The translations under genes were made by a program, and so were the position numbers. Of a stretch of 43,111 nt of DNA, positions 16,990 through 24,613 are shown piece after piece; within the stretch, counting starts at the first letter, position 1, and each line of letters begins with the position of its first letter. The notes below the pieces were generated by a model. It saw nothing but the letters and a program-made list of their open reading frames with translations, was not told the origin of the DNA and searched no databases. Source of the stretch: Prevotella sp. (GTDB lineage: Bacteria; Bacteroidota; Bacteroidia; Bacteroidales; Bacteroidaceae); the NCBI GenBank assembly GCA_017554385.1, contig JAFZIL010000029.1:1-43111 (forward strand). The letters run 5' to 3'.

Positions 16990-17759
16990 AAAGCGAAAAG
17001 GGAAAGATATCGGTAGTCATCAACACCTACAATGCCTTGCAGCATCTGAAGGAGGTCATCGAAGCGGTGAAGGGCTTCGACGAGGTGTTGGTGTGTGATA
17101 TGGAAAGTACCGACGGTACACCCGACATCGCCCGTAGCGAGGGTTGCCGCGTGGTGACCTTTCCTCGCGGTGAGCATGCCATCGTTGAGCCGGCACGCGA
17201 GTTTGCCATCCACGAAGCCAGCTGCGAGTGGGTGCTCGTGGTCGATGCCGACGAGGTGGTGACACCCCAGCTGCATGACTATCTCTATCGGCGCATCAGT
17301 GAAGATGACTGTCCCGACGGGCTGTTCATACCCCGTCATAACCGCTTCATGGGCCGCTACACGCGCGCTTTCACTGCCGACCACCAGCTGCGCTTCTTCC
17401 GTCAGGAGCGAACCCACTGGCCCAACGTAATCCATGCTGCTCCGCAGGTGGAGGGTCGCGTGGAGAAGATAGCGAAGAACAAGGAGGGCATAGAACTGGT
17501 ACACCTGGCCGACGAGACCATCAGCGAGCTGCTGGAGAAGTGCGACCGCTATACCGACTACGACATGAAGAAGAAAGAAGGGAAGCACTATGGGGCGGCT
17601 GCCCTGTTGCTGCGTCCGCTTTGGAAGTTCCTGTCGTTCTATTTCCTTCAAGGTCACTATCGCGACGGACTGCGCGGCGTGCTGTTTGCAGGCATGAAGG
17701 CCGTCTATCAGTTTGCACTCGTGGCAAAGGTCATTGAGAAAGGGATAAGTGAAAAGTGA
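16986..17759 (+). CDS. Family 2 glycosyltransferase, WaaE/KdtX-like
   Basis: 257 residues; would add a sugar from a nucleotide donor to a lipid A/core or surface glycan on the cytoplasmic face. The GT-A core shows ISVVINTYNALQHL at the start, DMESTDGT, and the metal-binding VLVVDADEVVTP (about 80-91). The C-terminal helical part (FYFLQGHYRDGLRGVLFAGM) is seen in KdtX-like transferases. The start must be the GTG at 16986, since the core strand begins at residue 8; that GTG comes from a heptad repeat (GTGAAAA, GCGAAAA, GGGAAAG) and overlaps the TGA of the LRR gene. Its own stop lies in another heptad run shared with the next gene. Confidence 0.85.
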   Translation: MKSEKGKISVVINTYNALQHLKEVIEAVKGFDEVLVCDMESTDGTPDIARSEGCRVVTFPRGEHAIVEPAREFAIHEASCEWVLVVDADEVVTPQLHDYLYRRISEDDCPDGLFIPRHNRFMGRYTRAFTADHQLRFFRQERTHWPNVIHAAPQVEGRVEKIAKNKEGIELVHLADETISELLEKCDRYTDYDMKKKEGKHYGAAALLLRPLWKFLSFYFLQGHYRDGLRGVLFAGMKAVYQFALVAKVIEKGISEK

Positions 17760-17785
17760 AAAGTGATAAGTGAAAAGAGATAAAT
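17744..17785 (+). repeat. Heptad repeat forming the stop/start junction of two glycosyltransferase genes
   Basis: Six 7-bp units: GATAAGT, GAAAAGT, GAAAAGT, GATAAGT, GAAAAGA, GATAAAT, followed by TTGCTACCGCT. The TGA of the upstream gene (17757-17759) and the GTG start of the downstream gene (17770-17772) are both made of repeat units. The trailing TTGCTACCGCT also follows the heptads inside ispG. Confidence 0.85.
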
Positions 17786-18744
17786 TTGCTACCGCTTTGG
17801 TATCGGTCATCATCCCCAACTACCGGCATGCGCCCTATCTGCGGGAGCGCATTGAAAGCGTGTTGGCGCAGGACTACGATGCCTTTGAGGTTATTATCCT
17901 CGACGACTGTTCGCCTGACAACAGCCGCGAGATTATTGAGAGCTATCGCGAACATCCGCGCGTCAGCCATATTGTGCTGAATGAAGAGAACTCGGGCAGC
18001 ACCTTTGCACAGTGGAACAAGGGTTTTGCACTTGCTCGGGGTGAATATATCTGGATAGCCGAGAGCGACGACGTGGCCGATGCAACGCTGTTGAGCACGC
18101 TGGTCAAGGGGCTGCAGCAACATCCGGAGGCGAGCGTGGCCTATTGTCATTCACGCCTTATTGATGCCGACGGACGCGTACTCTCGGAGCAGAACACACG
18201 GAACAGGGCACCCAAGGGGAAGGTCAGCGTGCATAGGAGCGAGCGCTTTCTGCGTCATCTGCTCCTGTTCAACTATATCTACAACGCCAGCATGGCGGTG
18301 TTCAGGCGTGTGGCTCTGAAGCAGGTCGACGACGGCTACCGCCGCTACCGCTACTGCGGTGACTGGCATTTCTGGGCAAGCATCTGTGCTTCGGGCGATG
18401 TGATTGAGGTGCACGACATGCTCAACAGTTTCCGTCAGCATAAAGCAAAGGTGACCGTTGACTCGCGCAGCGACGTAGCAAGGCGATGGGAGGACGAGTG
18501 TGCGGTCATCAGCTACATACGGAGTCTCTGCAGGCTGTCATCAATTGGCGACCGTTGTTTTCGCGGACGGCTACGTAAGCGCTTGCTCAGGTCTGGCATG
18601 AATGATGAGGAGATTGTTTCGTTGAGACAGTCGTTCCCGCAGTTGTGTAGTGGCACGGCGATTGACAGCATGGCCTACGAGATAGGGAAAACCCTGTTTG
18701 GCTTCCTGCGCCATCAGCAGGACATCAAGTTCCTAAAGGGTTAA
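17770..18744 (+). CDS. Family 2 glycosyltransferase
   Basis: 324 residues, cytoplasmic GT-A enzyme for surface glycan assembly. VSVIIPNYRHAPYLRERIESVLAQ opens the nucleotide-binding fold. LDDCSPDNSREII and IWIAESDDVADA (DXD-type) follow, then YCGDWHFWASI near 196, typical of the acceptor side. The start is a GTG inside the heptad repeat, 10 bp after the previous stop; no ATG lies before the first strand. With the preceding gene it forms a translationally linked pair. It converges with the GT4 gene, whose stop is 13 bp away. Donor and acceptor are unknown. Confidence 0.85.
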   Translation: MKRDKFATALVSVIIPNYRHAPYLRERIESVLAQDYDAFEVIILDDCSPDNSREIIESYREHPRVSHIVLNEENSGSTFAQWNKGFALARGEYIWIAESDDVADATLLSTLVKGLQQHPEASVAYCHSRLIDADGRVLSEQNTRNRAPKGKVSVHRSERFLRHLLLFNYIYNASMAVFRRVALKQVDDGYRRYRYCGDWHFWASICASGDVIEVHDMLNSFRQHKAKVTVDSRSDVARRWEDECAVISYIRSLCRLSSIGDRCFRGRLRKRLLRSGMNDEEIVSLRQSFPQLCSGTAIDSMAYEIGKTLFGFLRHQQDIKFLKG

Positions 18745-18757
18745 AGGTTAAGGGATT

Positions 18758-19969
18758 TCAGAGCAGGGCATCGAAGAGCCTGCCGGTTTCCTCAAAGGTG
18801 AAATAGCGGCAACGAAGGGTCATGCCTTCCCGGATACGTTGTTGAAGGGCAGTATCGGTAAGCAGTCTATGCATGGCATCGGCCAATGCGGTGGCATCGC
18901 CTACGGGTGTAAGCAATCCTGCCTTACCGCCTCCGAGAATCTCGCGAGGGCCTGTTGGACAGTCGGTAGCCACGATGAGGCAGTTGAGCATCAGGGCTTC
19001 AATAAGTACCGTGGGAAGGCCCTCGAACTTGGCACTGTGTACCAACAGACGGCAGTGCTGCATCCATCCATACGGGTTCGACTGGAAGCCCAGAAACAGC
19101 ACATCGTCGGCTATGCCGAGCTGTAGGGCCAGCTGTTTCAATTGTTCTTCGGAGTGGCCTTTGCCTATGATGACCAGCCTTTCAGCGTGCTGATAGCGGG
19201 TGCGCAGCTGCTGAAAGGCGTGGAGCAAGGTAGTCAGGTCTTTCTGGCTTTCCTCTAATCGCTCAACAGCAAGGATGTAACCGGAAGTGAAGAGTGAAGA
19301 GTGAAGAGTGAAGAATTGGCTGCCGCTATCGGTAACTCCCTCGGCAGCCCGTTGCAGCAGCTGTTCCCGGTCCTTGGCGTTGTAGATGACGCAGAGCTTA
19401 TTGGCAAGCTGCGGGAAGAGCCGGAGGCCTTCCTCTTGCATAGCCTCTGAGATGGTCACCACCTTGTCGTAGCAAGCCAGCTGGCGACCTATGCGCAGCA
19501 TACGACGACGGTTCTGCTGCATGGCCTGTTCGAAGCTGAAGTGGAACCAAGCTATCTTACGCACATGGGTAATGCTGTTTAGGAACGAGTAGAAGCAACA
19601 GTCGAAGTCGATGACCACATCATGGATAGCCGTCAGACGGTGCAAACCCCGGCTGATGAGAACGCGTCTGATGGGGGAGAGCACAAATTCATCGTAGATC
19701 TTCACGGGTAGTGGCAGGTGTCGCTTGATCTTTTCCTGGCGCCAGCGGGTGAGCCATCCGGCCTTTACCAGCCACTCTACCTTGACATGATGGGGCAGAC
19801 GGTTGGCAAACACTTCTAACGGCCCCATACTGATGCCTATGGCAAGCGTCAGCTCGTAGTCATCGCGACGGGCCAGATGCTGTAGGTATTCAACCAATAC
19901 GGTGTCAATGCCACCGTCGAGAAAACGGCTCATCAGAAAGAGTATTCGCTTGCGTGATGTTGATTCCAT
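18758..19969 (-). CDS. Family 4 glycosyltransferase carrying an in-frame heptad element
   Basis: 403 residues, GT-B fold retaining transferase. N-terminal LFLMSRFLDGGIDTVLVEYL binds the acceptor side; the donor domain has GYILAVERLEESQKDL, IIGKGHSEEQL, and the E-x7-E motif in HSAKFEGLPTVLIEAL. Residues about 215-229 (SGSQFFTLHSSLFTS) are encoded by a 44-bp repeat (19284-19327) placed exactly between the two Rossmann domains, and are almost identical to a stretch in IspG, an unrelated protein. The function is probably retained because the insert is in the interdomain linker. The gene has its own promoter, divergent from the LpxL-like gene. Role: surface polysaccharide synthesis, donor unknown. 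Confidence 0.87.
   Translation of the reverse strand: MESTSRKRILFLMSRFLDGGIDTVLVEYLQHLARRDDYELTLAIGISMGPLEVFANRLPHHVKVEWLVKAGWLTRWRQEKIKRHLPLPVKIYDEFVLSPIRRVLISRGLHRLTAIHDVVIDFDCCFYSFLNSITHVRKIAWFHFSFEQAMQQNRRRMLRIGRQLACYDKVVTISEAMQEEGLRLFPQLANKLCVIYNAKDREQLLQRAAEGVTDSGSQFFTLHSSLFTSGYILAVERLEESQKDLTTLLHAFQQLRTRYQHAERLVIIGKGHSEEQLKQLALQLGIADDVLFLGFQSNPYGWMQHCRLLVHSAKFEGLPTVLIEALMLNCLIVATDCPTGPREILGGGKAGLLTPVGDATALADAMHRLLTDTALQQRIREGMTLRCRYFTFEETGRLFDALL
19284..19327. repeat. 44-bp heptad element, copy 1
   Basis: GAAGTGA, three AGAGTGA units, AGAATTG, then GCTGCCGCT on the plus strand. It differs at 3 of 44 positions from the copy at 26591-26634. It is read on the complementary, stop-free strand by the GT4 gene. 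Confidence 0.9.
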
Positions 19970-19973
19970 GCTA

Positions 19974-19981
19974 CAAAATTA
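19974..19981 (-). promoter_or_regulatory. -7 promoter box of the GT4 gene
   Basis: TAATTTTG on the minus strand, 4 bp before the ATG at 19969. No clear -33 box. The spacing implies a very short or absent leader. Confidence 0.5.
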
Positions 19982-20044
19982 CGAAAAAAAGTTAGAATAA
20001 CGCGATTATTGGGAAAAATAAACATCAAAGTGACGGAAAATTCG

Positions 20045-20052
20045 TACCTTTG
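20045..20052 (+). promoter_or_regulatory. -7 promoter box of the LpxL-like gene
   Basis: TACCTTTG, 4 bp before the ATG at 20057. No -33 box at the usual distance. The mRNA is probably leaderless or nearly so. Confidence 0.55.
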
Positions 20053-20056
20053 CGGC

Positions 20057-21037
20057 ATGAAAACGATTCTGGCTAAACTTCTTTATGTGCTGTTGTACCT
20101 GTTATCGCTGTTGCCGATGTGGGTGCACTACCTGTTTTCCGACCTGCTCTATGTGTTGGTTTATAAGCTCGTGGGCTATCGTTTGGGGGTAGTACGGAAG
20201 AATCTTTCAAGCTCTTTTCCCGAGATGAGCGAGAAGGAGCTAAGGCAGACGGAGCATCAGTTCTATCACTGGTTCTGCGATTATATCGTCGAGTCGATAA
20301 AGCTGCTCAGTGCCAGCAAGAAGCAGATGATGCGACGCATGCAGTTCAAGGGCATCGAACTGGCCAATCAGGTCATAGAAGAAGGGCGCTCTATCGCTCT
20401 CTATATGGGTCACTACTGCAACTGGGAGTGGGTATCGACGCTACCCCTATGGGTGTCGCCCAAGGGCCAGTGCGGAATGATTTATCATCCGTTAGAGAAC
20501 CCGGAGTTCGACAGTCTTTTCCTGAAGATACGCTCACGAATGGGAGTCATCGGCATTCCCATGGAGGATGCTGCTCGCGTACTTATTAAGAACAAACGCG
20601 AGGGCAAGCCCCTGATTATCGGCTTTCTATCGGATCAGGTGCCTTTCTGGAAGAGTATTCACCATTGGCTCGACTTTCTGAACCACGACACGCCGGTACT
20701 CACCGGTACCGAGCGCATTGTGCGTATGGTTGACCACGCGGCTTTCTATCTTGACATACGCCGTGTGCGACGCGGTTACTACGAGGCAGAGTTCAAGGTG
20801 CTTTCATTAGAGCCCAAGAAACTGGCTGAGTTCGAGCTGACCGACCTCTATTTCCAGCAGCTTGAGGAGACGATCAGACGCGATCCGCCCTACTGGCTCT
20901 GGACCCATAAGCGGTGGAAACGAACCCACGAGGAGTTCCTGCAACGCCTGGATCCGGAGACGGGAATCGTCGACACCAGCGGAACCATGTGGCGCGTAAA
21001 AGAACGTATGGAGCGCGCACAGAAAGAGAATACCTGA
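20057..21037 (+). CDS. Lipid A late acyltransferase, LpxL/HtrB family
   Basis: Transfers a secondary acyl chain to the lipid A precursor at the inner membrane. From the ATG at 20057 it has 326 residues, near the family length. The N-terminal hydrophobic helix (LLYVLLYLLSLLPMWVHYL) anchors it. The HX4(D/E)-type catalytic motif is seen as GHYCNWEW at about 117-124, followed by MIYHPLENPEFD; the C-terminal PPYWLWTHKRWKR is conserved in the family. An upstream ATG at 20009 is unlikely since the -7 box lies between. The EptA/phosphatase pair about 3 kb further on also acts on lipid A. Confidence 0.9.
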   Translation: MKTILAKLLYVLLYLLSLLPMWVHYLFSDLLYVLVYKLVGYRLGVVRKNLSSSFPEMSEKELRQTEHQFYHWFCDYIVESIKLLSASKKQMMRRMQFKGIELANQVIEEGRSIALYMGHYCNWEWVSTLPLWVSPKGQCGMIYHPLENPEFDSLFLKIRSRMGVIGIPMEDAARVLIKNKREGKPLIIGFLSDQVPFWKSIHHWLDFLNHDTPVLTGTERIVRMVDHAAFYLDIRRVRRGYYEAEFKVLSLEPKKLAEFELTDLYFQQLEETIRRDPPYWLWTHKRWKRTHEEFLQRLDPETGIVDTSGTMWRVKERMERAQKENT

Positions 21038-21099
21038 TACCTGGCACAAAAAAAGAGGTATTTGAAACAAGTCGAAAAGTACATGTCACGGAAACTGCT

Positions 21100-21107
21100 T
21101 ACTTTTG
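21100..21107 (+). promoter_or_regulatory. -7 promoter box of the GH10 gene
   Basis: TACTTTTG lies 21 bp before the ATG at 21129. It rules out an earlier start at 21105, which would sit inside the box. Confidence 0.5.
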
Positions 21108-21128
21108 CAGCAAATTAACCAATTGACT

Positions 21129-23753
21129 ATGTACATGTTCAAGAAAAAACTTTCTTACGGCTCAGCATCAGCGAGCCTCATCGCTTTGGCACTATGCCTT
21201 CTTCCGATGAAGGCCGGTGCACAGGTATCGTCGAACCCCAACAAGTTCCTGGGAAACATCACCACATACGGTAACGTTGATGCCGGAGGTGGCGTTCCTG
21301 CATATTACAAGCTCTGGAACCAGATTACTTGTGAGAACGAATCAAAGTGGTCGTCTGTTGAAGGCACCAGAGGCAGCTTCAACTGGGGTTGCGACAGAGC
21401 TTTCAACTATGCCAAACAACACAACTTCACCTACAAGTTCCACGCTTTGGTGTGGGGTGCCCAGTATCCTAACTGGCTGAGTAGCCTCTCTGCCAAGGAG
21501 CGTTTTGCCGCTATGACCAACTGGTTCAACAAGGCAAAAGCAAAGTATAGCACCCTGCCCATGATCGATGTGGTGAACGAGGCAGTGGGCAACCACCAGC
21601 CAGGCAACCCCATGATGAAGGAGACCCTTGGCGGTGGCGGCAAGACGGGCTACGATTGGTTGATCAAAGCCTTCGAGATGGCATACGAACGCTGGCCGGA
21701 TGCCATTCTGATTTACAACGACTACAACTCCATCCGCTGGGATTTGGATAACTACATCACCTTAGTTCAAACCTTGCGTGATGCCGGTGCACCTATTGAT
21801 GCATACGGCAATCAGTCGCACGAGCTGAAAGGCATCAGTACAAGTGAGTTGAGCACTAACCTGAAAAAGCAGCAAGACGCCCTGCAGATGCCGATGTTTG
21901 TCACTGAGTATGACATCTCGTCGACTGACGACAATGAGCAGTTGAAGTATTATAGGGAGCAGATTCCCATCTTGTGGGAGAAACCCTATTGTGCCGGTGT
22001 CACCCTCTGGGGCTATGTCTATGGTAAGACGTGGACAGATGATGGTAAGGGCTACTCGGGCATTTACAAGGATGGCAAAGAACGCCTTGCAATGACCTGG
22101 CTAAAGGAGTATATGGCTACTGATGCAGCCAAGAACGCGGTAGGTCCTTTCCCAGGCACGAAGAAAGAGGCATCAATCTATATCCGTCCCGCCTCGCTGA
22201 AAGCAGCCAAGGGCGACGTGCTGGCCATCAAGGTGCGTGCCCGTTTAGCCACCAAGACCATCGAGAAGGTAGACCTCTATGTAGGCAACGAGCTGGTAAA
22301 GACCATGACCGAGGAGCCTTACATTGCAGAGTACACCACGAGCAAGACAGGATGGAATACCACCAAGGCCGTAGTCACCGCTACCGACGGCTCTACCTAC
22401 GAGCGCTATGGTCGCTTCAACGTGCTCAGCTCTACCACCAAGCGCGAGCCCTACAACGAGACGGCTATCCAGCTGCCGGGCACCATCAATGTGAACGAGT
22501 ACGACAAGGGTGCCTCTGGTGTAGCCTACAGCAATGCATCGCGCACCCTCACAACAACGAAGGACGGTGCATGGATGGAATATACCGTCGACGTGGCCGA
22601 GGAAGGCGTCTACTCCTTCGATGCCGAAGTGGCCTCGACGAAGACCGGAGGCATGTTCCACCTGGCAGAATATTCGTTCGACAATCTCGACTACCTCACC
22701 GAGTATGTTGAAGTTCCCAACACGGGTAGCACCACCGATTACCAGATTATGCACGGTTTGCTGCAGATGCCGCTGACGGCTGGCCGCCACGTTATCTGTC
22801 TGAACATCGACAAGGGTGGATTTCTCATCAAGAGCATTGCCCTCAACCGCTACGAGGAGGACAAGAGCATGAGCGTGAGCGTCACCTCACTCAAACCCAC
22901 AACCGTCTCTGCCGGCGATTGCAGCGTTATCACCGTCACAGCCAGCTCACCCAACGGCGCTATAGACAACGTGAAGGTCTTTGCCAACGATCTGCTCATC
23001 GGAACGCTGACCGAAGCTCCCTACACCCTCGACTTCTATCCCTCGGTAAAGGGTACGTATTACATCACAGCAATGGCCACCGATGCTCAAGGCAAGTCGA
23101 AGACATCGGCCAAGAAGACGCTGAAGGTCAATGGCAAGCGCACGCCCTATAAGAGCATCACCATTCCCGGAACCTTCCAGGCAGAGGACTTCGACAAGGG
23201 TGGCGAAGGCATGACCTTCCACGACAGTAACGACACGAACGAGGGCGACTCGAACTACCGCACCGACAGCGAGGGCGTCGACTTCGTCAAGGGTAACGGA
23301 GGCGTGGCCATCGGCTACACTGCAGCTAACGAGTGGTTGGAGTACACCGTCAACGCAACCGTGACCGGCAAGTATTCGTGCGAGGCCACCGTATCCTCCG
23401 GCACCACCGGCTCGGGCTTCACCCTCGGACTTGTAGAGAATGGCAAGGTGACCAGCCTGTGCAAGATTGACGTGCCGCAGACCGGCGACAACAGCTGGGA
23501 CACCTACAAGAGCGTGACTGCCAACATCAGCAAGGAGATTACAGAAGGTGAGCACATTCTGCGTATCACCATCAATGGTGCCAACTGCAACATCGACAAG
23601 ATTACCCTGAAGTGCACCCAGCCCTCGGGCATCGGAGTGGTAGCCACTGACGAAATCATAGCCAAGCCCACCTATAACCTCTCAGGACAGAAGGTTGGCA
23701 GCAACTACAAGGGCATCATCATTCGTAACGGCCGAAAGGTGATCGTCAAGTAA
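21129..23753 (+). CDS. Secreted GH10 endo-1,4-beta-xylanase with two CBM6-like modules
   Basis: Cleaves internal beta-1,4 bonds of xylan. 874 residues with a signal peptide ending near 32 (MKAGAQ). The GH10 barrel spans about 36-340: the acid/base is E151 in DVVNEAVGNH and the nucleophile E260 in MFVTEYDIS; TLWGYVYGKTW closes the active site. Then an Ig-like linker (about 350-440), a CBM6-like module (IQLPGTINVNEYDKGASGVAY), a second Ig-like domain (about 580-675), and another CBM6-like module (TIPGTFQAEDFDKGGEGMTF), which bind xylan chains. It ends YNLSGQKV...KGIIIRNGRKVIVK, the tail shared by secreted proteins here. A hairpin terminator follows. It is monocistronic. Confidence 0.93.
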   Translation: MYMFKKKLSYGSASASLIALALCLLPMKAGAQVSSNPNKFLGNITTYGNVDAGGGVPAYYKLWNQITCENESKWSSVEGTRGSFNWGCDRAFNYAKQHNFTYKFHALVWGAQYPNWLSSLSAKERFAAMTNWFNKAKAKYSTLPMIDVVNEAVGNHQPGNPMMKETLGGGGKTGYDWLIKAFEMAYERWPDAILIYNDYNSIRWDLDNYITLVQTLRDAGAPIDAYGNQSHELKGISTSELSTNLKKQQDALQMPMFVTEYDISSTDDNEQLKYYREQIPILWEKPYCAGVTLWGYVYGKTWTDDGKGYSGIYKDGKERLAMTWLKEYMATDAAKNAVGPFPGTKKEASIYIRPASLKAAKGDVLAIKVRARLATKTIEKVDLYVGNELVKTMTEEPYIAEYTTSKTGWNTTKAVVTATDGSTYERYGRFNVLSSTTKREPYNETAIQLPGTINVNEYDKGASGVAYSNASRTLTTTKDGAWMEYTVDVAEEGVYSFDAEVASTKTGGMFHLAEYSFDNLDYLTEYVEVPNTGSTTDYQIMHGLLQMPLTAGRHVICLNIDKGGFLIKSIALNRYEEDKSMSVSVTSLKPTTVSAGDCSVITVTASSPNGAIDNVKVFANDLLIGTLTEAPYTLDFYPSVKGTYYITAMATDAQGKSKTSAKKTLKVNGKRTPYKSITIPGTFQAEDFDKGGEGMTFHDSNDTNEGDSNYRTDSEGVDFVKGNGGVAIGYTAANEWLEYTVNATVTGKYSCEATVSSGTTGSGFTLGLVENGKVTSLCKIDVPQTGDNSWDTYKSVTANISKEITEGEHILRITINGANCNIDKITLKCTQPSGIGVVATDEIIAKPTYNLSGQKVGSNYKGIIIRNGRKVIVK

Positions 23754-23799
23754 ACAATACAAAAAAAGTATACCTCCACGACACAAGACCCGTGGCGCT

Positions 23800-23836
23800 A
23801 ACAGCTCCTGTTTGCTCACCAAACAGGGGCTGTTTT
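23800..23836 (+). terminator. Intrinsic terminator after the xylanase gene
   Basis: AACAGCTCCTGTTT (23800-23813) pairs with AAACAGGGGCTGTT (23821-23834) with one G-T wobble and a 7-base loop, followed by TTTTT. Confidence 0.85.
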
Positions 23837-23902
23837 TGTAGTCTAAGGATAAAAACCTTCTAAGGGTAAAAACGGAACATTTCTAAGAAAAAGCAGAGAA
23901 TA

Positions 23903-23934
23903 TTTGTATTATTCGGAATATGTTTGTACCTTTG
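23903..23934 (+). promoter_or_regulatory. Promoter of the phosphatase-eptA operon
   Basis: TTTG (23903-23906), 20-bp spacer, TACCTTTG (23927-23934). The ATG at 23952 lies 17 bp further. Confidence 0.8.
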
Positions 23935-23951
23935 CAGCTAAGATAATTCTT

Positions 23952-24608
23952 ATGAAGAAGATATTTTCAGTTTATGTCATAGCATATATCGGATTGCTTG
24001 CGGTTGTACTCGGATTGCTATATGAATATCCGAAAGTAGAGCTGCATCTGATGCTGAACTCTTATCACACCCCCATTGAAGACACATTCTTTAAGTATTA
24101 CTCCATGCTGGCAGAGTGGCCATTATACATATTGGCACTGACACCTTTGCTGTGGAAGAAAAAGGAATTCACCATCTTCTATGCCATTTGCGAAGTTTCT
24201 GGAGGTGTGGTGGTACAATTATTGAAACACCTTTTCCAAGCCCCACGACCCATCATGGTGTTTGAGAATCATCCTGATTTAGTCTTGCCTTTGGTTGATG
24301 GCGTTAGTTTGCATCATAGCAATTCTTTCCCATCCGGACATACCTCTACATTCTTCATATTCTTTACTTGTTGTACTGTGATCTTGGCGCACTATTATTA
24401 TCAAAAAGCCAAAGAGAACAGTAGCCATACATGGATCGTATATGGTTTGTCTGCGTTGTTGCTATTGGCACTTGCTACCCTGGGCGGTTACTCGCGCATC
24501 TACCTTTCGCAGCACTTCCTGTCGGATGTATGTGTAGGTAGCATCATCGGCTTTACCATCCCGTTCTTGGTTTTCTATTTTGGAAGAAACAAGATTTTGA
24601 AGTTCTAA
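23952..24608 (+). CDS. PAP2-family membrane phosphatase, LpxE/LpxF-like
   Basis: 218 residues from the ATG at 23952, with about five membrane helices. The three-part acid phosphatase signature is complete: KHLFQAPRP (KX6RP), PSGHT, and SRIYLSQHFLSDV. The active site would face the periplasm. Located 5 bp before an EptA gene, it most likely removes a phosphate from lipid A (LpxE or LpxF type), which in Bacteroidetes reduces negative charge and sensitivity to cationic peptides. Undecaprenyl or phosphatidylglycerol phosphate are other possible substrates. An open frame reaching back to 23904 covers the promoter and is not used. Confidence 0.82.
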   Translation: MKKIFSVYVIAYIGLLAVVLGLLYEYPKVELHLMLNSYHTPIEDTFFKYYSMLAEWPLYILALTPLLWKKKEFTIFYAICEVSGGVVVQLLKHLFQAPRPIMVFENHPDLVLPLVDGVSLHHSNSFPSGHTSTFFIFFTCCTVILAHYYYQKAKENSSHTWIVYGLSALLLLALATLGGYSRIYLSQHFLSDVCVGSIIGFTIPFLVFYFGRNKILKF

Positions 24609-24613
24609 AACGA

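Noticed and set aside
16962-17819. 285-codon open frame on the minus strand
   Set aside because: It is antisense to a glycosyltransferase with clear motifs and is prolonged by the stop-free strand of the heptad tract.
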